Source: an uncultured bacterium (GTDB lineage Bacteria; Cyanobacteriota; Vampirovibrionia; Gastranaerophilales; Gastranaerophilaceae). Taken from it: a DNA stretch of 57,079 nt. Under the pieces are notes generated by a model. It was not told where the DNA came from. It saw only the letters and a program-made list of their open reading frames with translations, and made no database searches. The position numbers and the translations under genes were made by a program. Positions 27,289 through 36,439 of the stretch are shown piece after piece. Numbering within the stretch: position 1 is the stretch's first letter; every line of letters begins with the position of its first letter. The stretch lies in assembly GCA_900551915.1 (NCBI GenBank), contig URXT01000011.1:1-57079 (forward strand), written 5' to 3'.

Positions 27289-28410
27289 ATGGGAATGTCA
27301 GCTTCACAAGCAAGATTATTAAGCTTAACGGCTCGTCTGACTGATAACGAAAATTCCGGTCAGGACATTTCATATTCTAAAATTCGTTTGGCGGATAAAA
27401 TGGATCAGCTTAACGAAGATTATCTTAATGCTTTAAAGGCGACTAAGCTTACTGTTCTCACAGGCTTTAATAATTCGGAAGAAGTTTATACTGATATTTC
27501 ATATTCTCTGATGACCGGATATAATACTGTTGCTGCAGGAAAACAGTATGTTGTTACAGATAAAAAAGGCCGGGTTCTTGTGACCCAGCAGATTGCGGCA
27601 GCTTATGAAGCTGGAAACGGTGATTTGAATACCTTCCTTGCAAAAATGGGTTATTCACAGGCTGATATTGATATTACTAAAAACAGTTCCGGCGGTGATG
27701 ACGATGAAGACAAACTTCTGGCTAAACAAAAAATCCATGAAGCTTGGGACCAATATCTTACATCTGTAGGTTTGGAATACGAAGACGAAGAACACGGACT
27801 TGAATTCGGTTATACTTCTTTTGGCACGGATTATTTTTCAGGCTATCCGACTTATACGCTCAATGGTGAAACAAAAGCATTGAACTATGAGGGAACAACT
27901 CAAGAGCAAAGAGAACTGTACGATTATGCACTTTCCTTGACAGAAGCATACTACGGGGATTCTGACTCTGCAAATTCCCTAAAAACCGCTGCAAATCCGG
28001 AAAATGCAGGCTATATCAAATATTTAACAAATATTTTCCAACGGATTCAGCAAACAGGCTACTATACAGAAGAAGATCAGTCAAAAACAATTAAAGACAA
28101 TGCCTGGTTTGAAGAACAGCTTCGCAAAGGAGAACTCCAGCTCGAATACTACTCAACAACTGATAAGAAATTCATCTCAACTTCAATTGATCAGGACAGT
28201 TCAATTCAAGAAGTTGAAGATGAAAGAGAAATCGCACTTGTTGAAGAAAAATATAAAATGGATATGGCGCAAGTCGAACAAATGGACAACAAGTTTGATA
28301 TGGAGTTGAAGAAACTGGATACAGAACACAATGCACTTCAAACAGAGTACGATTCTGTAAAAAGTGTAATTGACAAAAACGTTGAAAAAACATTTAATAT
28401 TTTCTCTTAA
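27289..28410 (+). CDS. MGxSASQARLL-type coiled-coil protein (paralog 1)
   Basis: A 373-residue protein of unknown function. The N terminus MGMSASQARLLSLTAR is followed by a helical segment ending in LNALKATKLTVLTGF (to about residue 60). The middle (about 65-295) is variable and acidic with a GGDDDEDK patch. The last 65 residues form a long coiled coil ending EYDSVKSVIDKNVEKTFNIFS. There is no signal peptide or membrane span. Both ends, but not the middle, match the gene at 28973-30691. Such helix-variable-helix design is typical of filament, cap and type III export substrates, but no secretion genes are in the window. AAAGGA lies 12 nt before ATG. It ends at a terminator at 28467-28492. Confidence 0.85.
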   Translation: MGMSASQARLLSLTARLTDNENSGQDISYSKIRLADKMDQLNEDYLNALKATKLTVLTGFNNSEEVYTDISYSLMTGYNTVAAGKQYVVTDKKGRVLVTQQIAAAYEAGNGDLNTFLAKMGYSQADIDITKNSSGGDDDEDKLLAKQKIHEAWDQYLTSVGLEYEDEEHGLEFGYTSFGTDYFSGYPTYTLNGETKALNYEGTTQEQRELYDYALSLTEAYYGDSDSANSLKTAANPENAGYIKYLTNIFQRIQQTGYYTEEDQSKTIKDNAWFEEQLRKGELQLEYYSTTDKKFISTSIDQDSSIQEVEDEREIALVEEKYKMDMAQVEQMDNKFDMELKKLDTEHNALQTEYDSVKSVIDKNVEKTFNIFS

Positions 28411-28466
28411 TAAGATTAAAATTTTAAAACCATAACATTTCCCTAAATTTCGTAACTATTTCCCTG

Positions 28467-28492
28467 CCGCTTTTTCCCAAAGCGGTTTTTTC
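28467..28492 (+). terminator. Terminator of paralog 1
   Basis: CCGCTTT (28467-28473) and AAAGCGG (28479-28485) form a 7-bp stem with a 5-nt loop, followed by TTTTTTT. Confidence 0.9.
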
Positions 28493-28580
28493 TTATTGAA
28501 TGAAATATTATATAATTGTTGTGTAGGGCTGGCACACTGCCGTTTCGTCACACACAATTTACGAAGAAATTGGACGAAAG

Positions 28581-28660
28581 GCGGATTGCGAGCAGAAGGC
28601 GGACGGTCAATGCGTTGAGCCTTGCCGGTAGACCTGTTTAATGCGAGCAACCAAGCAGAG
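28581..28660. repeat. Intergenic copy of the ileS-type repeat
   Basis: It begins GCGGATTGCGAGCAGAAGG and ends TTTAATGCGAGCAACCAAGC, matching both borders of the 75-bp insertion inside ileS. The centre differs. It lies in the 560-bp gap between the two paralogs. Confidence 0.7.
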
Positions 28661-28738
28661 GCTAAGCTATGGTTGACAAAATAATACTGCTTATTACTAG
28701 CGTTCGCAATTGCAGTAATAGCATTAAAAATTCAATCG

Positions 28739-28794
28739 TAGGGTGCGAAGCAGAGTCTTTAACCAGATTAAAACTTAAAGGCTCTCGCCCTACT
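28739..28794. repeat. Inverted repeat between the paralogs
   Basis: GTAGGG...GAGTCTTTAA on the left pairs with TTAAAGGCTC...CCCTAC on the right. The rest of the 28661-28972 gap is AT-rich with no convincing gene; a 74-codon ORF there overlaps the repeats and has no ribosome-binding site. Confidence 0.6.
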
Positions 28795-28972
28795 CTATTA
28801 TTATTTACGACATTTGTTATTTTGTTAACCCTGTCTTTTAACACAAACTTTCCTTTTGTAAATTTTTGTAAAGCAATTCTTTTCGCTAGTTAAAGTTTTA
28901 GTTCAAAAACGCCGTCATACTATATGTATCAATAGGAATTGTTACTAACTTGAAAGGATTGTACACAAGACA

Positions 28973-30691
28973 ATGGGATTATCAGCATCACAAGCTAGAT
29001 TATTAACCATCACAGCAAGAAAATCGGACTGTGAATATGAAAGCATGCGTCTTTCTCATCAGAAAATCGCATTGTCTCGTGATATGAATAAAATTTCAGC
29101 AGAATACGACAATGCAATGGCTCAAACAAAATTGATTTATGATTATTATGGAAAGGATTCAGAATCTACTGATTTGACTTACGGATTGTTGATGACACCT
29201 TCTGCTATAAATAATTACACACCTGCTCCGATAACAGATTCATCAGGCAGAGTTGTTTTAGACTCACGACTTGCAAAAGCCGCAAGAGATGCAGGTATTC
29301 CTCAGGAAGGTCTTGATGGATTGCCATCTTCTGATGTAAGAAATAAATTTATTGATTCTTTGGCATCAACAGGTTACATAAGCCAATTCCAGGCTGATAA
29401 TATTAAGAAAACAACTTATAACCAGATGGCTGGTGTTGGTTCTGCTGACTTGGTTAACGTCAGCACAACAACTGGTACATTACAGGATTTGATTGATGCC
29501 GTTTCAAATGAATACTATGATTTTTCTGATGTTGTAGGCTTTAATAACCAATTTGTGGATGATGTAAAATTTGAATCACAGGCAAACGGTACTGCGACAA
29601 CAGCAGAAAATAAAGTAAGTTTTGCAGATATATTGAATGGTAACTATATGTTGTTAGCAGAAACCCATGATGGCGACAATGGTGAAACTTCTTATAACAA
29701 CTTAACAGTAGACGGTGGTGTTGCAGATGTATTGTGTAACATGACTGTCTGGGACTGTATGTTTGAGGTTTTTGAAAGCAAATTAGATACAGGTGATCCA
29801 AAAACTCAGGCTGCTCTTGCTTACGCTAGAAGAATGGTTACAGACATGATGACCAACCTTGGGGCTGGTGAAGATGATGGTACCAAAGGTGATTATGGTA
29901 GTCACAGCGGTGTTGGTACAGTAGGTACTGGTTCCGGAGATTACAGCTGGGATGGCAAAAACATACATGACAACTGGGGTGATTGGAGAGAATACCGTGA
30001 TAAATATGATAGTAAAGTAAATGGCTGGGCAAGAGATGACGCTTCTGCTGATACCATTGGTTTAAACGGTATTTATAACCACGATAATGACGGTAAATCT
30101 GATGATGACAGCTGTATGTCTGTAGCAACTGTAAACGTATCTAATATGTTCAAGGCTTACCTTACATATTTTGCTCAATATATGGAAGGTCTCGATTCTT
30201 CCTCATATGAAGTAACAAATAAAGCTTCAACAAGTAACCTTATTGATGAGATGTTTACATTTACAATTGTTACTGATGTTGATACTTCAGGCGACAACCT
30301 TTTAATTGCAGCTTTCTGGGATACATTGTTTAACCAGATTTGTACAAAGGGATGGACCGAAAATGACAATGTAAACAACCAGGATTACCTGCAGGAATCT
30401 CTGAAAAACGGTAATATGTATATTTCGACACTATCAGATGACGGTTATTATTATCAGGGCAACTACGCAACAAATTCATTAATAAAAGAGGTCACTGACG
30501 AAGAAGGCATTGCACAGGCAGAAGCCAGATACAACAGAGAAAAACAAAAAATTAATTACAAAGAAAATATTCTTGATATGAAGATGAAAAACCTTGATAC
30601 GGAAATATCTTCACTAACAACAGAATACGATACAGTGAAATCAGTAATTTCCAAGAACATAGAAAAAGTCTTCAAACGATATAACGCATAA
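28973..30691 (+). CDS. MGxSASQARLL-type coiled-coil protein (paralog 2)
   Basis: A 572-residue protein of unknown function, paralog of 27289-28410. Residues 1-60 (MGLSASQARLLTITARKSD and a helix with AMAQTKLIYDYY) and the C-terminal 70 residues (coiled coil ending EYDTVKSVISKNIEKVFKRYNA) match the first paralog. The centre is about 200 residues longer, rich in Asp, Gly, Asn and Tyr (repeated short DG, GTG, DNG motifs near residues 290-370), compatible with a surface-exposed or cation-binding region. No signal peptide or TM. AAAGGA lies 14 nt before ATG, again unusually far. A strong terminator follows directly. Confidence 0.85.
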   Translation: MGLSASQARLLTITARKSDCEYESMRLSHQKIALSRDMNKISAEYDNAMAQTKLIYDYYGKDSESTDLTYGLLMTPSAINNYTPAPITDSSGRVVLDSRLAKAARDAGIPQEGLDGLPSSDVRNKFIDSLASTGYISQFQADNIKKTTYNQMAGVGSADLVNVSTTTGTLQDLIDAVSNEYYDFSDVVGFNNQFVDDVKFESQANGTATTAENKVSFADILNGNYMLLAETHDGDNGETSYNNLTVDGGVADVLCNMTVWDCMFEVFESKLDTGDPKTQAALAYARRMVTDMMTNLGAGEDDGTKGDYGSHSGVGTVGTGSGDYSWDGKNIHDNWGDWREYRDKYDSKVNGWARDDASADTIGLNGIYNHDNDGKSDDDSCMSVATVNVSNMFKAYLTYFAQYMEGLDSSSYEVTNKASTSNLIDEMFTFTIVTDVDTSGDNLLIAAFWDTLFNQICTKGWTENDNVNNQDYLQESLKNGNMYISTLSDDGYYYQGNYATNSLIKEVTDEEGIAQAEARYNREKQKINYKENILDMKMKNLDTEISSLTTEYDTVKSVISKNIEKVFKRYNA

Positions 30692-30716
30692 AAAGCCGGG
30701 CAGCGCCCGGCTTTTT
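30691..30716. terminator. Terminator after paralog 2 (bidirectional)
   Basis: AAAAGCCGGGC (30691-30701) and GCCCGGCTTTT (30705-30715) form an 11-bp stem with a 3-nt loop; T and A runs on the flanks serve the plus-strand gene and the convergent acyltransferase gene. Confidence 0.93.
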
Positions 30717-30721
30717 AGTTT

Positions 30722-31543
30722 TTACACCCCTGAAACCGGCGGTAAATCTATACTTTTTAATCTTTGTTCAATTCTTCTGTACCATTTTAAATGCTGTTTG
30801 AACAAAATTTTGTAATTCGAAACATGCCCATGCGTTATATCCTCGCTTAAATCATCACAAGCTTTCGTTAATGAGTGTTCAAGAATATGTGTTAATTCTT
30901 TGCGGTCAATTTTAGGATTAGAAAGTTCTATTCTTTCGCCAAACTTTACTATGACTTCAGGGCGGTTGTCTCTAAGAAAACAATAATCAACAGCTGTCGG
31001 AATTAAATTGACTCTGCCGAATTTCTTAACTGCATTTTGAGCAATATAAGCAAGTCCTGTCTGAAATTCTATAGGCCTGTAGTGCGGCGGTCTGATTATT
31101 CCTTGTGGAAATATGCAGAGCATGTTTCTCAAATCTCCGACAACATCGACTGAATATTGAAGCGCTTTCATTGCTGACTGCGGTGACTTTTTGTTAACAG
31201 AATATGCTCCGCCGCGTCTTAAAAGTGGAAATCTGTTCAATTCTTCAACCATCAAACGAATTTCTTTGTGAAAAATCCTGTGCGTAATGTTGTACAAAAC
31301 AATTCCGTCCCACCAATTGCAGTGAGGTGCAAAAAGTATTGTCGGTACATTTCTGTCGCTGTCAAAATAATTTTCATCTCCAGTGTATCGGAAAGCAAAA
31401 AATCTGTTTTGGAGCATGTTAAAAAAGAACATGCTTGCAATCCAAAGCCAGAATTTACTTGTCTTTGCTGGCTTAAACGTCTCCTCTTTATTCCGAAGCT
31501 TTGTCGGAGGGATGTCAGAATATAATTGTTCGTCTACTGTCAT
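30722..31543 (-). CDS. Lysophospholipid acyltransferase family protein (PlsC-like)
   Basis: Membrane-associated acyltransferase, probably 1-acyl-glycerol-3-phosphate acyltransferase in phospholipid synthesis, 273 residues. The catalytic HX4D motif appears as HCNWWDG (about residue 93), and the glycerophosphate-binding block as IFPQGIIRPPHYRP, where the usual FPEGTR Glu is Gln and Thr is Ile, so the acceptor may be unusual. One hydrophobic segment lies near residues 30-45 (FWLWIASMFFFNML). It is alone on its strand; nrdG lies upstream with a 63-bp gap. The family is secure, the exact substrate is not. Confidence 0.82.
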   Translation of the reverse strand: MTVDEQLYSDIPPTKLRNKEETFKPAKTSKFWLWIASMFFFNMLQNRFFAFRYTGDENYFDSDRNVPTILFAPHCNWWDGIVLYNITHRIFHKEIRLMVEELNRFPLLRRGGAYSVNKKSPQSAMKALQYSVDVVGDLRNMLCIFPQGIIRPPHYRPIEFQTGLAYIAQNAVKKFGRVNLIPTAVDYCFLRDNRPEVIVKFGERIELSNPKIDRKELTHILEHSLTKACDDLSEDITHGHVSNYKILFKQHLKWYRRIEQRLKSIDLPPVSGV

Positions 31544-31606
31544 ACATCAATTCTACTCCATTAAACCAAAATAGGCAAATAGCCAAAAGAATTATTTTAA
31601 GAAAAC

Positions 31607-32290
31607 TTAACCTCTCAGCTTAATCTCTTCAAAATTGTGTTGAATATTTCTGATAATTTCTGAGAATTCCATATCGGAGTAAGTTGTTTCTTTTTCAAAT
31701 TCCGGGTTTAAAAGCTTTGTCGGAAGAAACTTTTGCAGATAATATTTTTTTGCGCCTTTAATCATTTCGGAGATTTTTATAAAATCCTCTATGCCAAGCT
31801 GTGATTTTACAACGGTTGTCCGAAATTCATAATCAACACCGGATTTCATAATTAATTCTATACTTTTTTGAATTTTAGCCGTGTCAATTTTCGAGCAGGT
31901 TATCGATTGATATTTTTCAAAGGGAGCCTTTATGTCCATTGCAACGTAATCAATGTGAAGCAAAACTTCCTCCAAAACCTCCGGAAAACTTCCGTTTGTG
32001 TCGAGTTTTACCAAAAATTCAAGATTTTTTACTGCAAGAATAAATTCTTTTAAATCTTTTTGCAGACACGGTTCGCCGCCTGTGATAACAACCGCATCAA
32101 GCTTGCCCTGTCTGGTTTTTAAAAATTCTAAAAAGTCAGACGCATTAAGCGCCTGACCGGTATTAGACAAAAAAAGTTCGGGATTGTGGCAATATCCGCA
32201 GTGAAAATTGCAGCCTTTTGTAAAAACAATAGCGCTGATTTTTTCAGGATAATCCAGTAAGGATGTTTTTTGAATTCCGCCGATTTGCAT
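31607..32290 (-). CDS. nrdG: Anaerobic ribonucleoside-triphosphate reductase activating protein
   Basis: Radical SAM activase that installs the glycyl radical on NrdD, 227 residues. The cluster motif is CNFHCGYCHN (CX3CX2C), preceded by TSLLDYPEKISAIVFTKG, which places it in the TIGR02495-type NrdG subgroup common in anaerobes. VVITGGEPCLQKDL is the SAM-binding GGE motif. It lies downstream of nrdD on the same strand. The 150-bp gap between them is filled by a heptamer inverted-repeat element, so expression of the two may be partly uncoupled. It should be controlled by the cobalamin riboswitch ahead of nrdD if co-transcribed. Confidence 0.92.
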   Translation of the reverse strand: MQIGGIQKTSLLDYPEKISAIVFTKGCNFHCGYCHNPELFLSNTGQALNASDFLEFLKTRQGKLDAVVITGGEPCLQKDLKEFILAVKNLEFLVKLDTNGSFPEVLEEVLLHIDYVAMDIKAPFEKYQSITCSKIDTAKIQKSIELIMKSGVDYEFRTTVVKSQLGIEDFIKISEMIKGAKKYYLQKFLPTKLLNPEFEKETTYSDMEFSEIIRNIQHNFEEIKLRG

Positions 32291-32301
32291 GGTTTTGTTA
32301 G

Positions 32302-32455
32302 GTGAAAAGTGAGAAGTGAAACGTGAAAAGTCCTTTATGGTAAATAATTATTCTTAAAACCCGGTGATTTTAGTTTCTTATAATTAATATAGAAATTATT
32401 TATGAATATTTACTTCCTGATACGGACTTTTCACTTTTCACCTTTCACTTCTCAC
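32302..32455. repeat. Heptamer-based inverted-repeat element between nrdD and nrdG
   Basis: Left arm from 32302 is GTGAAAAGTGAGAAGTGAAA followed by CGTGAAAAGTCC; right arm at 32424-32455 is GGACTTTTCACTTTTCACC then TTTCACTTCTCAC, its near-perfect complement. About 90 bp AT-rich interior. The element abuts the nrdD TAG stop codon (32455-32457). It has the same design as 23701-23882. Confidence 0.85.
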
Positions 32456-34299
32456 TATATTTTTCCTTCAACTACAAACGTCTTTCTGTCGCAAAACTCT
32501 TTGCGTTTGCCTTTGTTCCACTGGGTTACGGGGCGGATATAACCGACAACGCGCGAATAAACTTCGCAGTCTGCTCCGCACTCGGGGCAGGTGAAATGTT
32601 CGCCTGCAACATATCCATGGTTCGGGCAGGTGCTGAATGTCGGTGAAAATGTGAAATACGGAAGTCTGTAATTGTTACAGATTTTTTTCACGAGATTTTT
32701 CATGGTTTCAATATTTTGAATTCTTTCGCCCGCATAAATATGAACAACTGTTCCGCCTGTGTATTTGGTTTGCAAATCGTCCTGATGGTCAAGAACTTCA
32801 AAAATATCATCCGTGTAATTCACCGGTAATTGTGTTGAATTGGTGTAGTAAGAATATTTGTTTTTGTCGCACTTTGCAAGCCGGTAAGATGTTCCCTCGC
32901 CCGGTGTTGCTTCGAGATTGTAATTGTTGCCGGTTTCTTTTTGAAATTCGACGATTTTTGCGCGCATAAAGTCCATGACTTCAATGGCAAAATGTTTTCC
33001 GCGAAAACTTCCGATATCATCTTTTAAAAGGTTCAGACAAGCCTCGTTCATGCCGATAAGCCCGATTGTTGAGAAGTGGTTTTTCCAGTAAACTCCGAAA
33101 CGTGCCTTGATATCGCGCAAATAGAATTTTGTATACGGATACAAATCTTTGTCTGTGTAATCTTCCAGAAGCGCACGTTTGATTTCCAAACTTTCTTTTG
33201 CAATTTCCATTTTTCTTGCAAGCTGTTCAAAGAAATCGCTTTTTGAAGTTGAATTTTCTGCAATTTTTGGAAGGTTAATTGTCACAACGCCGACCGAACC
33301 GGTCAAAGGATTTGACCCGAAAAGCCCGCCGCCGCGGTATTCAAGTTCGCGGTTGTCAATTCTCAGGCGGCAGCACATTGAACGTGCATCTTCCGGAGAC
33401 ATATCTGAATTAATGAAGTTTGAAAAGTAAGGGATACCGTATTTTGCAGCCATTTCCCAAAGCCCTTCGATATTTTTGTTATTCCAGTCAAAATCTTTTG
33501 TAATGTTGTATGTCGGAATCGGGAAGGTGAAAACCCGCCCTGAATTGTCGCCTTCCATCATGATTTCAAAGAAAGCTTTGTTAATCATATCCATTTCATT
33601 CTGGAATTCTTTGTAAGTTGCTTCCTGCAATTCGCCGCCGATAATAACCGGCTGTTCAGCGTAATATGAGGGAACTGTCAAATCCATTGTGATGTTTGTG
33701 AAAGGAGTTTGAAAACCGACGCGTGTCGGAACATTCATGTTAAACACAAATTCCTGCATTGCCTGTTTTACCTGTTCATAAGTCAGGTTGTCATATTTAA
33801 CAAAAGGTGCAAGAAGTGTGTCAAAGTTTGAAAAAGCCTGCGCTCCGGCTGCTTCTCCCTGCATTGTGTACATAAAGTTCACGATTTGTCCCAAAGCCGT
33901 TCTGAAGTGTTTTGCCGGCGCGCTTTCGATTTTTCCCTTAACACCTTTAAAACCTTCGGTTAATAAATCTTTCAAATCCCAGCCCACGCAGTAGACCGAA
34001 ATTATATTCAAGTCATGAATATGAATATCGCCGTTGATGTGAGCATTTTTAATATCTGATGGGTAAATTTTATATAGCCAGTAATTTTTGCTGATTTCTG
34101 ATGCTATGTAATTGTTCAGCCCCTGAATTGAATAAGTCATGTTTGAATTTTCGTTAACTTTCCAGTCAAGCTGTTTCAAATAATTGTCAACAAGTTCAAT
34201 GTTTGCATCTTTTGCCGATGGCAGAACATTTGACATAAAAGCTCTTTTAGCCGAGTCCAAAGCGACAACATTGTTGTCTTTGATAATCGTATTCTTCAT
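32455..34299 (-). CDS. nrdD: Anaerobic ribonucleoside-triphosphate reductase
   Basis: Glycyl-radical (class III) enzyme reducing ribonucleotides without oxygen or B12. The core has NGDIHIHDLN, GEAAGAQAFSNFD, NMNVPTRVGFQTPFTNITMD, CCRLRIDNREL, and the zinc site CPNHGYVAGEHFTCPECGADC. The glycyl radical is in RVVGYIRPVTQWNKGKRKEF close to the C terminus. The start at 34299 (GGGAG 8 nt upstream) gives 614 residues; no N-terminal ATP cone is present, shorter than E. coli NrdD (712). The longer reading from 34389 would translate the riboswitch aptamer and is rejected. nrdG follows. The partner B12-dependent enzyme is nrdJ. Confidence 0.94.
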   Translation of the reverse strand: MKNTIIKDNNVVALDSAKRAFMSNVLPSAKDANIELVDNYLKQLDWKVNENSNMTYSIQGLNNYIASEISKNYWLYKIYPSDIKNAHINGDIHIHDLNIISVYCVGWDLKDLLTEGFKGVKGKIESAPAKHFRTALGQIVNFMYTMQGEAAGAQAFSNFDTLLAPFVKYDNLTYEQVKQAMQEFVFNMNVPTRVGFQTPFTNITMDLTVPSYYAEQPVIIGGELQEATYKEFQNEMDMINKAFFEIMMEGDNSGRVFTFPIPTYNITKDFDWNNKNIEGLWEMAAKYGIPYFSNFINSDMSPEDARSMCCRLRIDNRELEYRGGGLFGSNPLTGSVGVVTINLPKIAENSTSKSDFFEQLARKMEIAKESLEIKRALLEDYTDKDLYPYTKFYLRDIKARFGVYWKNHFSTIGLIGMNEACLNLLKDDIGSFRGKHFAIEVMDFMRAKIVEFQKETGNNYNLEATPGEGTSYRLAKCDKNKYSYYTNSTQLPVNYTDDIFEVLDHQDDLQTKYTGGTVVHIYAGERIQNIETMKNLVKKICNNYRLPYFTFSPTFSTCPNHGYVAGEHFTCPECGADCEVYSRVVGYIRPVTQWNKGKRKEFCDRKTFVVEGKI

Positions 34300-34324
34300 A
34301 AAAAAATCTCCCAGATTTCCGTGG

Positions 34325-34411
34325 TAACTTAAACTAAAATAAGCATTCCGACTTTGACGGCTGCGGTCCAGTGTGGGAATTTCACCCATGCTTTCCTTAA
34401 TTTAGTAAATT
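34325..34411 (-). promoter_or_regulatory. Cobalamin riboswitch (compact type) controlling nrdD-nrdG
   Basis: On the minus strand the leader reads, in order: P1 arm ACTAAATTAAG (34406-34396), GGAAAGCAT, the P4 loop GGGTGAAATTCCCAC (34387-34373), then ACTGGACCGCAGCCGT with the conserved CCGCA core (near 34366), AAAGTCGGAATGC (GCAT/ATGC closes P3) and the P1 partner CTTATTTTAGTTTA (34343-34330). This matches the cobalamin aptamer core without the P7-P11 extension. Downstream, AAATCT-GGG-AGATTT (34318-34304) holds the Shine-Dalgarno region in a hairpin and is followed by a T run, suggesting a ligand-controlled sequestrator or terminator. Confidence 0.8.
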
Positions 34412-34485
34412 TATTTTATAATTTTATTTAAAATTTGTCAATGAAGTTTAATAAATCAACAGATTGGTCTTGCTCAAATTATTAA

Positions 34486-35940
<1,455 letters not shown>

Positions 35941-35949
35941 AACACTTGT

Positions 35950-35991
35950 AAATGGTGAGGTGTTTTTATGGATGAATTCTCACCATTTTTT
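35950..35991 (+). terminator. Intra-operon hairpin/attenuator between atpD and atpC
   Basis: AAATGGTGAG (35950-35959) pairs perfectly with CTCACCATTT (35979-35988) and is followed by TTT. The hairpin starts 10 bp after the atpD stop and ends before the atpC ribosome-binding site. It could lower atpC expression relative to atpD. Confidence 0.65.
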
Positions 35992-36006
35992 ACAAAGGAA
36001 AAATTT

Positions 36007-36399
36007 ATGCGTTTAAAAATAATTACACACGAAAAAGTTGTATTTGATGAAAATGTCGATGAAATTTACACGCGCGGTGTAGACGGCGAATTCGGAATTC
36101 TAAAAAATCACGTTCCGATTATGTCTGCGCTTGATATTGGCGTAACACATATTAAGCAGGGCGAGAATGCAAAATGTTTTACTACAATGGGCGGTGTTTT
36201 GCAATTTAAAGATGATGAGTGCATAATTCTTACAACTACAGCAGAATGCGGAGATGATATTGACGTTGCCCGTGCAAAAGAGGCATTAAGACGTGCGCAG
36301 GAACGCTTGGCGGATAAAGATGTCGCAATTGATGCAAAACGTGCAGAAGCTGCTGTTGCTCGAGCAATGGCAAGATTGAAAGCTACATTAAACGGATAA
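36007..36399 (+). CDS. atpC: F1 ATP synthase subunit epsilon
   Basis: Central-stalk regulatory subunit, 130 residues. The N-terminal beta-sandwich starts MRLKIITHEKVVFDENVDEI and includes GEFGILKNHVPIMSAL; the C-terminal helical hairpin (ARAKEALRRAQERLAD...AVARAMARLKATLNG) is the inhibitory domain. AAAGGA lies 7 nt before the ATG at 36007, where family members begin. Another ATG at 35968 also has a GAGGTG before it but would add 13 residues (MDEFSPFFTKEKF) and lies in the loop of the attenuator hairpin; it might give a leader peptide or alternative N terminus. Confidence 0.94.
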   Translation: MRLKIITHEKVVFDENVDEIYTRGVDGEFGILKNHVPIMSALDIGVTHIKQGENAKCFTTMGGVLQFKDDECIILTTTAECGDDIDVARAKEALRRAQERLADKDVAIDAKRAEAAVARAMARLKATLNG

Positions 36400-36439
36400 A
36401 AATTCAGCATTATCCAAATAAAGATTTCTTAATAATAAT

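Noticed and set aside
28669..28893. 74-codon ORF between the two paralogs
   Set aside because: It overlaps repeat elements, has no ribosome-binding site and an unnatural composition.
34300..34389. N-terminal extension of NrdD from the ATG at 34389
   Set aside because: These 30 codons are the cobalamin aptamer and ribosome-binding site region; the ATG at 34299 has a proper GGGAG site and family-like N terminus.
35968..36006. atpC start at 35968
   Set aside because: It adds 13 non-family residues inside a hairpin; epsilon subunits begin at the MRLKIITHEK position with its own AAAGGA. Kept only as a possible alternative.
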